From Ruminococcaceae bacterium YRB3002 (GTDB lineage: Bacteria; Bacillota; Clostridia; Saccharofermentanales; Saccharofermentanaceae), in contig FMTG01000007.1 in assembly GCA_900099715.1 (NCBI GenBank), forward strand, positions 1 through 64,000: DNA of 64,000 nt. The letters run 5' to 3'. Below the pieces are notes generated by a model. The model ran no database searches and was not told where the DNA came from. It saw only the letters and a program-made list of their open reading frames with translations. Each line of letters opens with the position of its first letter. Positions within the stretch are counted from its first letter, which is position 1. This document shows positions 42,023-52,500 of this stretch, in pieces. The translations under genes and the position numbers were made by a program.

Positions 42023-43336
42023 GTGCCGATTAGTCATGAAGTTGTCTATGGTGGGCTTCTTGAGAACAATACGCCTCCCAAGAATACTGCTAAAGCTGTA
42101 ATACAGGTTCCCGGAACATTCAAAGACAGAAGAACATCAAATGTGAGCAGATCATCTTTTGGTCTTACTGAGGAAATCCTCAGCAAGCATATTCTGCTTG
42201 TTGGAGGAACCGGATGTGGAAAGACCAATCTGTTTTATCACATGGTTAAGCAGATAAAAGCAAAGCTTACTCCCAATGATGTTGTACTTATTTTTGACAG
42301 CAAGGGTGATTTTTATAAAAAGTTCTATTCAAAAGGCGATGTTGTTATAGGTAATTCTATTCAGTACAGAAAATCTTCTGAACGGTGGAGTATCTATAAA
42401 GAGGTAATCGCTGATGGTAAAGATCCCGTTTCGGTTACACAGAACACGCAGGAGATATGCAAATCGTTATTTGCTGATCTGGTAGAGAGGAACAGCAGTA
42501 ATCCGTTTTTCCCAATGGCGGCCAGAGATCTGTTTGCCTCGATCATAATCGCATTGATCAAGAGCGGGGTGGTTCCTAACAATGAAGATCTGAAGAGGTA
42601 TATCGATACCAAACCGGTTGAAGATCTTCGTGAATTGCTTGGTCAATTTCCTGATCTTGCATCAGTTGCATCATACATTGGAGGTAATGGTTCACAGTCA
42701 CAGGGTGTGTTGTCGGAGATGTATTCCGTAACAAGGGATGTTCTGACTGGCGTATTTGCTGATGCCGGTGATTTCTCTATGAGGGAATTTGTTCGTAAGA
42801 AATGCGGTAAGATTGCCTTTGTTGAGTATGATCTCTCAATAGGTGATGTGTTGGCTCCGATCTATACATTGTTATTCGATCTTGCGCTTAAGGAAGCACT
42901 GGGCAGAACAGCAACCCAGGGTAATGTGTATCTGATCGTAGATGAACTGAAGCTTCTTCCTAACCTCAGACACCTCGAGGATGGTATTAATTTTGGAAGA
43001 GGTTTGGGTGTCAAGATCCTTGCAGGACTTCAGAGTATTGATCAGCTGAATGCGAACTACAGTAATGAGAAAAAGGCCAAGAATGCGGTATCCGGATTCT
43101 CGTCTGTATTTGCATTCCATCAGAATGATTATGCTACAAGGGAATATATCTGTCAGCTCATGGGTAAGAACATGATACTTGAATCCTTCCCTGAGGCTAA
43201 TGGAAGCATTCATTATGAGAAACGTGAAGGTTACGTGGTAGAAGATTGGGATCTTACGGATCTTATAGTAGGAGAAGCTATTGTAAGTCTTCCCTCTGTT
43301 GCTCCGTTCCGTTTCAGATTTGATGAATTTGTATAG
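42023..43336 (+). CDS. VirD4/TraD-like P-loop ATPase without membrane domain
   Basis: I choose the GTG at 42023, 7 bases after AGGAAAGGGGG (437 residues). Walker A is VGGTGCGKT at ~60-68, followed by LFYHMVKQIKAKL and VVLIFDSKGDFYKKFYS, the IFDxKGDxxxxF pattern of type IV coupling ATPases (TraD/VirD4) and HerA-type motors. Walker B is VYLIVDELKLLPN (~298-310), and a sensor-like AGLQSIDQLNANY follows. The usual N-terminal transmembrane helices are missing, so it is cytoplasmic. It is probably a hexameric pump that moves DNA or protein. It is the first gene of the conflict-system-like cluster. Confidence 0.75.
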   Translation: MPISHEVVYGGLLENNTPPKNTAKAVIQVPGTFKDRRTSNVSRSSFGLTEEILSKHILLVGGTGCGKTNLFYHMVKQIKAKLTPNDVVLIFDSKGDFYKKFYSKGDVVIGNSIQYRKSSERWSIYKEVIADGKDPVSVTQNTQEICKSLFADLVERNSSNPFFPMAARDLFASIIIALIKSGVVPNNEDLKRYIDTKPVEDLRELLGQFPDLASVASYIGGNGSQSQGVLSEMYSVTRDVLTGVFADAGDFSMREFVRKKCGKIAFVEYDLSIGDVLAPIYTLLFDLALKEALGRTATQGNVYLIVDELKLLPNLRHLEDGINFGRGLGVKILAGLQSIDQLNANYSNEKKAKNAVSGFSSVFAFHQNDYATREYICQLMGKNMILESFPEANGSIHYEKREGYVVEDWDLTDLIVGEAIVSLPSVAPFRFRFDEFV

Positions 43337-43347
43337 GAGGCTGAACG

Positions 43348-44757
43348 GTGGGTTTGCTGGGTGATACATTTGGAATAATGGGCGGACTTGCAAGAGGTGC
43401 AACGTCGGCGTCATTATGGACCTGCAATATGATCTTTACCGGCCTCCAAAACGCGAAAACAAAGAAGCAGGTTAAGGAGATTTATCAGCGGGCTTATGAG
43501 GCCAATCTGGCTAATAGAGCAGTTGCTGTTCTCCCGGAAACTGATAAACAGCAGTTACTGCTGACATCCGGAGAGCCGGACGATAATGATGTGTATGTTC
43601 TTGATACAAAAAGCAACACTGCCGCATTGGATCATATATGGGGAGAAGACGGCAGTCTGGACAGCGTTGTTATTACAGGGGGACGCAACAACGACAGAGT
43701 ATGTGCATTGCTGCCGTTTGTGCGCAAAACTCAGATAGAGGACAAACCGGTTATCGTGCTGCATACAGGCAACAGCGAACTTGAGACCATGGTTCAGGAT
43801 GAAGACAACAGCAGAGATTATGAATTCATCTCCGGTACCGCTTGTTATTACGATGTTTTTAGAGGAATGCCGACCGATGATATAGCTTACCTGCTGTATG
43901 AGACAATGCCCAAGGATTCTGCTTCACCTGCAGCTGAGTCGTTGATGCGTGCTCTGATCGAAGTATTGCTTATTACAGAAGGAAAGATTACTCTGCATAA
44001 TCTTGCTGCATTTCCGCTAATATCGCTGAAAAAGAAAATTGATGAACTGAACAACAACGGTCAATTGACAGGTGACGAATATGATGAGATCAACAACTAC
44101 TGTATGGCGGGATCTTCAGAAACTGCTTCTGTAAGGATCTTTCTCAACAATGTAAACCGTCAGTTTGAAGCCGTATATGGGAAAACGTATTCAAAGAGTT
44201 CAAATATCAAGAGAATGCTGAACCAAAACGGCGTGATAGCGATTAATGTTGGTAATTCCGGGAATGACCTGCTGACAGAATTGGTGCTCAATCATCTGCA
44301 ATTACTTCAGAGTCAGGGCAGGGATTTTGCTCTTCTGTTGGATAATATTCCCATATCAAAGTATGAGAAGATTAGTGATCTGATCCGCGGACATCAATAT
44401 GCGATCAGCAGTCAGGATTTTGTATCATCTTTGTGTGGAGGTGAGAGGAAAAGCGAGGAGCTGTTCTCGGAAATAATGGGTAACGTAAATACAACAGTAG
44501 TCTTCAGACACTCGTCGGGACTGAGTTGTCAAAAATGGTCTGATTACTTCGGTAAATATCACAAGATCAGGATCAGATATTCAATTGCGCAAAATGATGC
44601 GTTCATGAATACCAGCAATTCAAGAGGCCTGACTGTGGACGAGACAGATGAACCAAGGATAAGTGAGCAGACAATTAAGCAGCTTTCGGGCGGCTTGGCT
44701 TGTATCCATATCATAGACTACATACTGATTGCAGAAGTAAAGTATCCAAATAACTAA
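43348..44757 (+). CDS. Companion protein resembling a P-loop-less VirD4-like ATPase
   Basis: A 469-residue protein, GTG start 7 bases after AGGAGG and 11 bases after the ATPase stop. The first ~30 residues are mildly hydrophobic (GLLGDTFGIMGGLARGATSA). The remainder has alternating strands and helices: DSVVITGGRNNDRVCALLPF stands where a Walker A might be but lacks GKT/S, RDFALLLDNIPISKYEKISD resembles a Walker B region, and HQYAISSQDFVSSL follows like a sensor segment. I infer a degenerate VirD4/HerA-like paralogue acting as a structural partner of the ATPase encoded upstream. Sequence identity between the two is low, so this assignment is uncertain. Confidence 0.5.
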   Translation: MGLLGDTFGIMGGLARGATSASLWTCNMIFTGLQNAKTKKQVKEIYQRAYEANLANRAVAVLPETDKQQLLLTSGEPDDNDVYVLDTKSNTAALDHIWGEDGSLDSVVITGGRNNDRVCALLPFVRKTQIEDKPVIVLHTGNSELETMVQDEDNSRDYEFISGTACYYDVFRGMPTDDIAYLLYETMPKDSASPAAESLMRALIEVLLITEGKITLHNLAAFPLISLKKKIDELNNNGQLTGDEYDEINNYCMAGSSETASVRIFLNNVNRQFEAVYGKTYSKSSNIKRMLNQNGVIAINVGNSGNDLLTELVLNHLQLLQSQGRDFALLLDNIPISKYEKISDLIRGHQYAISSQDFVSSLCGGERKSEELFSEIMGNVNTTVVFRHSSGLSCQKWSDYFGKYHKIRIRYSIAQNDAFMNTSNSRGLTVDETDEPRISEQTIKQLSGGLACIHIIDYILIAEVKYPNN

Positions 44758-44774
44758 GAATGGAGGACAGATCA

Positions 44775-45539
44775 TTGGATGATGAAAGAATTCCCGACAA
44801 TGTAACAGTTCCTGTTGAAGAACCGGTTTCAGATGAAATCTTACTTGAATCGGATCAGGCAGAAGAGAATGCTGACTGTGCATCAGAACCCCAGCCTGTT
44901 GTGGGAGAAGAGGTTCAACCCCTTGAAAATGAAGTACAACAGGGTACCGATACACAGGATGTTCCCGCACATGAAGATGTGGATTATATTAAGCGGATAG
45001 ATGAGCACCTTGATGTGATATCAGGTACTGAACAGCGCCTTTTATCTGAAATCAAGGAAATGCATAAACTGTATCACTCTGAGTTTGCGGGACGTTTGCA
45101 GTCAATGCAGGAAGAATTGGAGCACTACCGCAGTGTGGAAAAGGGAAGGATATATGATGATATTCTTGCCGCTATTGCAAAGATCTATGGCAATAATGAG
45201 ACTCTGGCTGATGAAGTTGAGGATCCTAAGGCAAAAAAGAACATCAGATACTTACTTCTTGATCTGGAGGAATTGTTAAGTTCCTACGGGATGACAAAGA
45301 TTCGCAGCAATCCGGGAGACAAAAGGAATCCCAGACATTGTCAGATACTCAACCGCATCCCGACAGAGGATGCGGACAAGCACGATACAGTAGTGAAATC
45401 TTATAATTCCGGGTTTTATATCGGTAATCGTACTGTTATAAAAGAATTGGTTGATGTATTCGTTCTTGAGAGAAAAGAAACAGAAAACAAAACAGAAGAA
45501 ATTATTAAAGATGCCGGCGATGAACCGGTTGTTGAGTAA
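44775..45539 (+). CDS. Divergent GrpE-like nucleotide-exchange factor
   Basis: I select the TTG at 44775 (MDDERIPDNVTVPVEEPVSD), 7 bases after GGAGGA; an ATG at 44760 overlaps the ribosome site. The product has 254 residues. An acidic disordered start is followed by a long coiled coil (~90-150, LLSEIKEMHKLYHSEFAGRL) and a small beta-rich head with DADKHDTVVKSYNSGFYIGN and RTVIKELVDVFVL. GrpE has the same layout, and its head ends HGTVxxxxxxGYxxxxRVIRPAxVxV. It is encoded 12 bases before an Hsp70 gene. It most likely exchanges nucleotide on the two Hsp70s of the cluster. It is too divergent to be the housekeeping GrpE. Confidence 0.65.
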   Translation: MDDERIPDNVTVPVEEPVSDEILLESDQAEENADCASEPQPVVGEEVQPLENEVQQGTDTQDVPAHEDVDYIKRIDEHLDVISGTEQRLLSEIKEMHKLYHSEFAGRLQSMQEELEHYRSVEKGRIYDDILAAIAKIYGNNETLADEVEDPKAKKNIRYLLLDLEELLSSYGMTKIRSNPGDKRNPRHCQILNRIPTEDADKHDTVVKSYNSGFYIGNRTVIKELVDVFVLERKETENKTEEIIKDAGDEPVVE

Positions 45540-45551
45540 GGAGGAAACAAA

Positions 45552-47234
45552 ATGGCAAAAGTTTATGGTATCGACTTGGGAACAACGTATTCTGTTATTA
45601 CTACACTCGATGACAACGGAATGCCCGAGGTTATCGCGAATCAGGATGAAGGCAGCGATCTTCTCGCATCTGCAGTTTATTTTCAGGAAGGAGCAGACCC
45701 TGTTGTAGGTGAGGTGGCTAAGAATCAGAAAGATATCGAGCCCGACAGAGTTGTTGAATTCGTAAAAAGATATATTGGAAAACCTGATGCGCCAACATAC
45801 GAATTCGACGGAGTTAAATATGATCCGATAACGATCTCTTCTCTTATTCTCAAAAGACTTAAGGCGTATGCAGATGCGCAAGGTCATGATGTTCAGAATG
45901 TTGTAATTACGTGTCCTGCTTATTTTGGAGGCGTTGAGAAAGCCGCTACAGAACAGGCAGGTATAATAGCCGGACTGAATGTTCTGAATATTGTTCATGA
46001 ACCGACAGCGGCTGCAATTAATTACTGCATCCGCGAATATAAAGAGAACCGTAAGATAATGGTGTATGATCTGGGAGGCGGAACATTTGATGTTACACTG
46101 TTTGACTTCAGTGTTGATGACAGCGGAAAAGCAAATATAGATGTTATCAAGATCGGTGGCGATGACCGTCTCGGCGGTATTGATTGGGATGCCCGTATGT
46201 TCGATTATATGTGCAGTAAGTATGCTTATGAGAACGGCACAGAAGTATCCGATATGGATGATGAACTCAGAGCGACCATCCGTGCACAGGTTGAACAGGC
46301 TAAGAGAGATCTCTCAACGTTGGAGAAAAAGAGCTATACCATCAAGTATGATGGCGACAGAACGAGGATCGAATTAACGCGGCAGGAATTTGAGGAGCGC
46401 ACGCAGGATCTGGTTGAGCGTACAATGAGCTTTGTTAATAAGCTTCTTGTGGATTGCAATTATACTCCGGATAATGTTGATGTTGTTCTGCTTGTTGGTG
46501 GATCCACCTTTATGCCTATGATCAAAAATGCTGTCGAGGCACTCTTCCCCGGGAAGGTTCGTGTTGAGCAGCCTAATCTAGCTGTTGCCAAGGGCGCTGC
46601 ACTTGCAGCAGCACTTGAATGGAATGAGAGGATCCTGAATGGAGAGAATCCGATACCAGATGGTAAACCCGGTCTGGCGGGTGAAGTTAATGTAGATCCT
46701 GCTGATCCTGATGCAGGTATGATCAATGTTCCGGGGCATATTGGTGTAATAAGTGATAAATTATCCCGTTCACTTGGTCCCGCTGTATTTGTATCTGACG
46801 ACAGCTATATGATCGACAATCTCCTGTTTGTTGGAGATACGATACCTGCTGAGGCAGAGTCTATTTATGGAACCCGTACAGATAATCAGCCTGAGATAGT
46901 CGTACATGTTTATGAGAACGTTTCTGAGGACCGCGTTAACAAGCATCTTATTCCATGTTTTGATGAGAAGGGAGACCCTCAGTACACTGATCCGGATCTG
47001 AAGGTAAAGCATATTGGTGAGGTTCATCTGGAACTGCCTCCTAATACACCTAAGGATTCTCCGATCCGTGTTGTATTCCGCTCAAGTACAACCGGACTTG
47101 AAGTAACAGCAACAAATGTAACGACAGGTGAGTCTGCAAAAACAGTTATAAGATCAGAGAGTCTCTACTCTGAAGAGGATATTGAGAAGGCAAAAACTGT
47201 AATGGAAGGAATACAGACCAGCGGTCAGATCTGA
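45552..47234 (+). CDS. Hsp70 (DnaK-like) chaperone, short
   Basis: A 560-residue Hsp70 with AAGGAGG upstream. The nucleotide-binding domain (~1-365) has the phosphate-1 motif VYGIDLGTTYSV, HEPTAAAINYC, phosphate-2 VYDLGGGTFDVTL, RLGGIDWDARM and the adenosine motif VLLVGGSTFMPM. A beta-type substrate-binding domain follows (~400-535), but the linker is not the standard DVLLLDV form and the helical lid is reduced. DnaK is usually about 610-640 residues. It lies between a GrpE-like gene and a second Hsp70, in a GTPase cluster, and not next to a standard dnaJ. I infer a specialised chaperone for this cluster's proteins. Confidence 0.85.
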   Translation: MAKVYGIDLGTTYSVITTLDDNGMPEVIANQDEGSDLLASAVYFQEGADPVVGEVAKNQKDIEPDRVVEFVKRYIGKPDAPTYEFDGVKYDPITISSLILKRLKAYADAQGHDVQNVVITCPAYFGGVEKAATEQAGIIAGLNVLNIVHEPTAAAINYCIREYKENRKIMVYDLGGGTFDVTLFDFSVDDSGKANIDVIKIGGDDRLGGIDWDARMFDYMCSKYAYENGTEVSDMDDELRATIRAQVEQAKRDLSTLEKKSYTIKYDGDRTRIELTRQEFEERTQDLVERTMSFVNKLLVDCNYTPDNVDVVLLVGGSTFMPMIKNAVEALFPGKVRVEQPNLAVAKGAALAAALEWNERILNGENPIPDGKPGLAGEVNVDPADPDAGMINVPGHIGVISDKLSRSLGPAVFVSDDSYMIDNLLFVGDTIPAEAESIYGTRTDNQPEIVVHVYENVSEDRVNKHLIPCFDEKGDPQYTDPDLKVKHIGEVHLELPPNTPKDSPIRVVFRSSTTGLEVTATNVTTGESAKTVIRSESLYSEEDIEKAKTVMEGIQTSGQI

Positions 47235-47270
47235 CCCGGTTTTTGTAATCATGTTTGAGGAGGTTTGTCT

Positions 47271-49517
47271 ATGAGTGTATCAGTGGGTATCGATCTGGGA
47301 ACTACGTTCTCAGCTGTAGCATATATTGATCCCCAAACAAAGCTTCCTCAAATCGTTCCTAATAGCGAGGGAAGAAAACTTACACCTTCCGTTATTCAAT
47401 TCCTTGATGGTGAACTGATCTTTGGCAGCGAGGCACAGGAGTCATATAACGCAGGAGAGGATGACTGTGTTGCCACGTTCAAGAGAGAGATGGGAAGCGA
47501 CAGACCATATTGCTTTGTTGATGGCAAGGCATATACCTCTGAAGAGTTATCATCACTTCTGCTTCGGCATCTTAAAGAAGATGCCGAGGCTTCGCTTGGT
47601 GACACGATTAAGGAAGCAGTCATCACTGTACCTGCTTACTTTTACTCAAGAGAGAGAGAGGCTACCATTCGTGCCGCTGAAGCCGCCGGCCTAAGGGTAA
47701 AGAAGATAATAGATGAGCCCAATGCGGCTGCAATGGCGTATGGTCTTAATCACTGGAGAGAGAACGCCAGTATAATGGTTTACGATCTGGGTGGCGGAAC
47801 ATTCGATGTTACTTTAGTCCATATGGGTAAGAATGGTGAGCTTTCCACGATTACCACAAGAGGTAATCATAAGCTTGGCGGACGTGATTGGGATGCACGG
47901 ATGGAAGATATCCTTATTGCCAAGTTTGAGAATGAGACCGGTCTTTCCATCAGAGACGATCATGAATTGGTCTCAATTGTGAACGGTATGTCGGAAGGCG
48001 TTAAGAAACAATTATCAGCACAGAATATGCTGGCTGCGAAAGCTTCCGTGTCATTCCCCGGTTATGGTAATGCTGTAGTTACCGTAACCAGAAAAGAGTT
48101 TGAAGACAGCACGGCAGACCTGCTCGACAGAACAGGCGCTTTGTGCCTTGCTGTTTTGGATGAGGCAGGTCTGGCGATCGGAGATGTAACTGATGTACTG
48201 CTGGTCGGCGGATCTACCAGAATGCCGCAGGTTCCTGCCTATCTTCAGAAGATGTTTGGCAAAAAGCCACTGTCTCATGTAAATCCGGATGAGGCAGTTG
48301 CCCTAGGTGCAGCTATCCAGTCTTCGAAGGATAATGAATCTTATGCAACTCTGGCTGTTCGTGTTGTTGACGGGAAGAAAACAACTGACAGGTCCAAAAC
48401 CGGCCTGAATTCTCATTTGTCGGTCAAGGCTGAGAAGAAACTCAACAGTCTCGGTTTACTGTCGCTCAGAGAGACTACAGCACATGCAATGGGTGTTATC
48501 GCTATTAATGATGAAGAAAACCGTTATTACAATGAGATCATTATACCTGCCAATCATCCCCGTCCGGTGCGTGCTGCCAAGAGATTCAGATTCTATACTT
48601 CAAATAAAGCAAACAATGAGTTAGCTATTTATGTTCTTCAGGGAGACAGTGAGAATCCGTTGGATTGCCAGATTACCTACAAATATGTTGTTACGGGGAT
48701 AAAGCATAAGACCGGTACGGTCATCAAGATTCAATACAGCTATGATGTGAATGGTGTTATTCATATTCAGGCGAGACAGGATGATGATACAGTTGATCTG
48801 CCGATCAGACGTGAGAATGTGCCCGCTGACATATCGGTATTTGGTCAGCCGGTAAAGAGTGAGAATAAAGATCAGGGCTTTAATGTGGGACTTCAGCTTG
48901 GTGTCATAAATACACAAAGTGTAGTCCATAAGTATAAGCCGATCACATTCAGCAATGTCGAATGGGTAAAATACGATAACGTTTCTGATCATCCAAACGG
49001 AGATGAATTCGATGAACCCAAGGTTCATATAATCGCAAATGAGGAAAATATTGAATTTCACGGGTACAACATCAGCGAAATGAATGAAGGTGTAAAATAC
49101 ACAATATCTCCTTTCGATGATTTCGAGATAGAATGTGATATAAACACATCAACGATAAGCCCTCATCCCGGAGGTTATCTGGAAATATCTTTGGGACTGA
49201 TATCTGCGCAGCTAACTGAAAACGGCGGTGATATTCTGATGGATGGAGTCAGTGTTGCTACAGTTGATCCATGTTTTCACCTCAAGATGTCTCTGACAAA
49301 AGGCGGACAATATGAAGTCGAGATAGATGGGAAAACGGTTGGCAGTAAGTTTAAAGCATCTACAAATGATGTAGATGTAAGATTTGGATTTGTTCATGGA
49401 TCACATTATTGTCATTTGCTTTCACACGCATATGTAACAGATATTTCTATGATGCAGGCCGTCGCAGGAGAGACGGATGATGACGACAGTCCTGATACCG
49501 AACCGTGGGACGACTGA
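47271..49517 (+). CDS. Hsp70 chaperone with extra C-terminal beta-rich domain
   Basis: The ATG at 47271 follows GAGGAGG; 748 residues. The nucleotide-binding domain (~1-375) has VGIDLGTTFSAVA, DEPNAAAMAYG, VYDLGGGTFDVTL, KLGGRDWDARM and LLVGGSTRMPQV. Residues ~410-560 correspond to a substrate-binding domain. Unlike DnaK, a further ~170-residue domain follows (VVHKYKPITFSNVEWVKYDN ... LEISLGLISAQLTENGGDIL ... GSHYCHLLSHAYVTDISM). Its strand-rich pattern suggests a jelly-roll or lectin-like sandwich; I do not recognise the family. The acidic tail ends DDDDSPDTEPWDD. It may attach the chaperone to a particular target. Confidence 0.8.
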   Translation: MSVSVGIDLGTTFSAVAYIDPQTKLPQIVPNSEGRKLTPSVIQFLDGELIFGSEAQESYNAGEDDCVATFKREMGSDRPYCFVDGKAYTSEELSSLLLRHLKEDAEASLGDTIKEAVITVPAYFYSREREATIRAAEAAGLRVKKIIDEPNAAAMAYGLNHWRENASIMVYDLGGGTFDVTLVHMGKNGELSTITTRGNHKLGGRDWDARMEDILIAKFENETGLSIRDDHELVSIVNGMSEGVKKQLSAQNMLAAKASVSFPGYGNAVVTVTRKEFEDSTADLLDRTGALCLAVLDEAGLAIGDVTDVLLVGGSTRMPQVPAYLQKMFGKKPLSHVNPDEAVALGAAIQSSKDNESYATLAVRVVDGKKTTDRSKTGLNSHLSVKAEKKLNSLGLLSLRETTAHAMGVIAINDEENRYYNEIIIPANHPRPVRAAKRFRFYTSNKANNELAIYVLQGDSENPLDCQITYKYVVTGIKHKTGTVIKIQYSYDVNGVIHIQARQDDDTVDLPIRRENVPADISVFGQPVKSENKDQGFNVGLQLGVINTQSVVHKYKPITFSNVEWVKYDNVSDHPNGDEFDEPKVHIIANEENIEFHGYNISEMNEGVKYTISPFDDFEIECDINTSTISPHPGGYLEISLGLISAQLTENGGDILMDGVSVATVDPCFHLKMSLTKGGQYEVEIDGKTVGSKFKASTNDVDVRFGFVHGSHYCHLLSHAYVTDISMMQAVAGETDDDDSPDTEPWDD

Positions 49518-49558
49518 GGCTATGTTCGTGAATGCAGATAGTGGTGAGGTAACAGAAA

Positions 49559-52500
49559 ATGGCAGATTTTGATTTGTTCGAGATTGTTGGGCTTGCTTTT
49601 GACCCTCCTGAGACCAATGCCAAACAAGTCAAAAAGAAGATCGAACAGAAATCACAGGAACTTGGTTCAGCATTTGGGCGCGAGAGCCAGCAGATAACAA
49701 GAGATGCCATTCAAGCGCAAAAAGAGTTTCTTGATAAGATGCTGACCCAGCTATTCACGACGGATGGCAAGAAATTGAACGTTCCTGTATTCAAACCGCT
49801 TGCCGAAAAAAAGACAAAAGATGAAATGCACAAATTATCTGCATCAATAGCTCTGCTTAAGGAGACTGGAGAACATGAAGTTACTGATGCGATGATCCGT
49901 CATTACAAAAAAGAGACCCGCCTCTCGATAGAGCACGTAAAGCAGGTCTTTACAGATGCAGGCTTTACAATAATCGATATAAATCCTTTGGCGGCATATC
50001 CCAAATTCCCTACAAATGCAGATCGGATTTATCAGGAATTGGATGCTCTCAGCAAAACGAAAGACCCGAATCCGAATGGGGCAGACACTTCAGTAGTAAC
50101 TGATCTTTATGCTTTTGCGGCATACATTTCCAATGATATAGCTAATATGGCAACATATCGTGCGATGGACACAAAAGCACTGTTTGCCATATTTGATTCC
50201 GCATCGCAAAGGTTTTCCCAGAGAAACGATGACCTTGGCAAACTGTGCGGTTCACTTTCAGCAGCTGCGAAGACATTTGTATTTAATAACGAGGAGAATC
50301 GGGCAGCATATGACCTGCATCTTAAGTATTGTTCGGAGGAACTGACAAAACTGTTTACTGCAATGAAAAATGCACCGAAATCAATGCTTCTGAATCCGAA
50401 ATTCGCGGATCCGTGCATTAAGAAGATCTGCGCATTTTTCCCTCAATACGAGGTTGCATTGGCAATTTATAATAAAGAGGCGGGATTTACTGATGTATAC
50501 TATTTCCCGACAGTGTGGGTTTATACGATCAAATGTAATTATTGTGGCGTGGTGTGTGAGTTTGATTCTGAATCCACAGCGATTAGAGAAAACTCCTGTA
50601 AAAACTGTCACAAACCACTGTTTAAGAAATGTAATAAATGCGGCAGGTCTGTTCCCGATTTTAAGGATTCGTGTCCATACTGCAATTATGTATTTGCGAG
50701 TGCGGCTTTGTTTGCAAAATTCTATCAGAAAGCAGAGGCAGCTTTCAGAGGAAATGATTTTGATGCTGCAAGACAATTCCTCTTTCAGGCCCAAACAGCC
50801 GCTCCAGGAGAGAAATCACGTATCGAGGCTCTCGCAAAGCAGATAGAAAGGGAAGAAATGGTTCTCAGGGAACCCATTAACAGGCTCAAACAGCTTATAG
50901 CGGAGCGCAAGTATTACACTGCAAGGACTGAACTCGGGGCTATAATTAAGAAGTTCCCTTCATTGAATGTCGCGGAATTTGAACGGGTCATCAACAATGA
51001 ACTTTCTGCTGCGGACAGATTATTCGCTTCTGCGGTCAGTTATACTCCTTCAAAGAAGGCAGATGTGTGTATTAGCATCCTGATGAATTGTGTAGATTAT
51101 CTGCCAGCATTGTCATTCCTGCGGTCAACTCCGCCTCTTCCGGTCAATAATATAGTTGTGTCTCAGTCATCGAGTTCCGGTAATATTCAGATCAGCTGGG
51201 GACGCTCTTCAGAGCAGGGTGTAAGTTACAGACTTATCAGAAAAAACGGTAAGTATGGTTCTTCATCGGAAAATGATGGGGAGATATTATTGGAGAATAC
51301 CAATGCAACTTCGTATACAGATGAAAGTGTAAAACCGGGTGTTGTCTATACTTATTCTGTATTTACGGTCAGGCGGGAAGTGTACTCTTCACCAGTTTCA
51401 AAGACAGGAATGTTATATACTGATGTTAGAAACTGTCACGTGGTACAGCGCGGATCGGGTGTCAGGATCACATGGGATTCACCGGTCAACAGCAGTGGGA
51501 CGACGGTTACCCGCAGTTGTAATGGTAAAACAGTGACTTTGACGGAATCTGCATATGGGAGCTATGAAGATACCAGTACTAAATATGGTAATTCTTATAC
51601 GTATAAGGTGTATGCTAATTATGGCAGCAGCAGAAGCGCAGGCGTTGAGAAGATCATTACTCCGCTTCCTACTGTTGACTCATTCCTGATCAGCGCTTCC
51701 CAAGTGAAGGAGAATGTTTACAAGGTTTCCTGGTCAATTGCCCAGCGTGGTATAGATGTTCGGGTAATGGTTAACGGAAACGTGGCAAAAGAAGCTAAGT
51801 CCAATGACAATAGTGTTCAGGTTACTTTGCCTAAGGAGACATTCTGCACTATAGTTGTTGCAGCTTACTCTGAAGGGAAATGGATCAACAGTGAGAATGC
51901 TGTCGAGATTAATACCTATACAGCATGCAGCTTTGACAGGAAGGCAACCCGTCTGGAAGAAACACTGATATCGGGTCGTAATGGTGACAGTTACAGGATA
52001 GACCTGAGGATCTGTTTGTCAGCAAATATGTCGCCCAATGTATCTGCATTCTATTACACAGTCAGATCATCAAAAACTGAGAACAGATGGGCGGAGCAGG
52101 GAGATATTGGCAGGTCAAATGATATTAAGAAGATATCTCTTTCCACATATCAGAAGCATGGTTGCATTCCTTATCAGGATTCTGTTTTGGATGAGAGTGC
52201 TTTCTTTGTTACCGTATTCACGTGTTATTCCGTTAACGGCAAAGAAATCATATCTGAGCCTCAGAGAATGAAGATAGACAGGCCTCTGCTGGCAAATATG
52301 TTCTGGTCGGTGTCTTACGGGTTATTTGATGGTCTTAAACTTAACATCGAGATGAGCGGGAATAAACCGATCGAATACATCCCGAAGCTATATCTGTGTG
52401 TGTGTGACAGTGATCAGTTTATCCTGTCACAGGATGATACCGATTCGAGGATCATAAAAACAATACAGGCAGTGGAATTGGATAATCCCGTGACAGATTA

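Noticed and set aside
42023-43336. Conjugation coupling protein of an integrative element
   Set aside because: No relaxase, VirB4-like or channel genes are nearby, the membrane domain is missing and the gene is packed with Hsp70 and GTPase genes.
45552-49517. Housekeeping dnaK locus
   Set aside because: There are two Hsp70 genes with non-standard C-termini, no hrcA and no standard dnaJ, and the GrpE-like protein is highly divergent.
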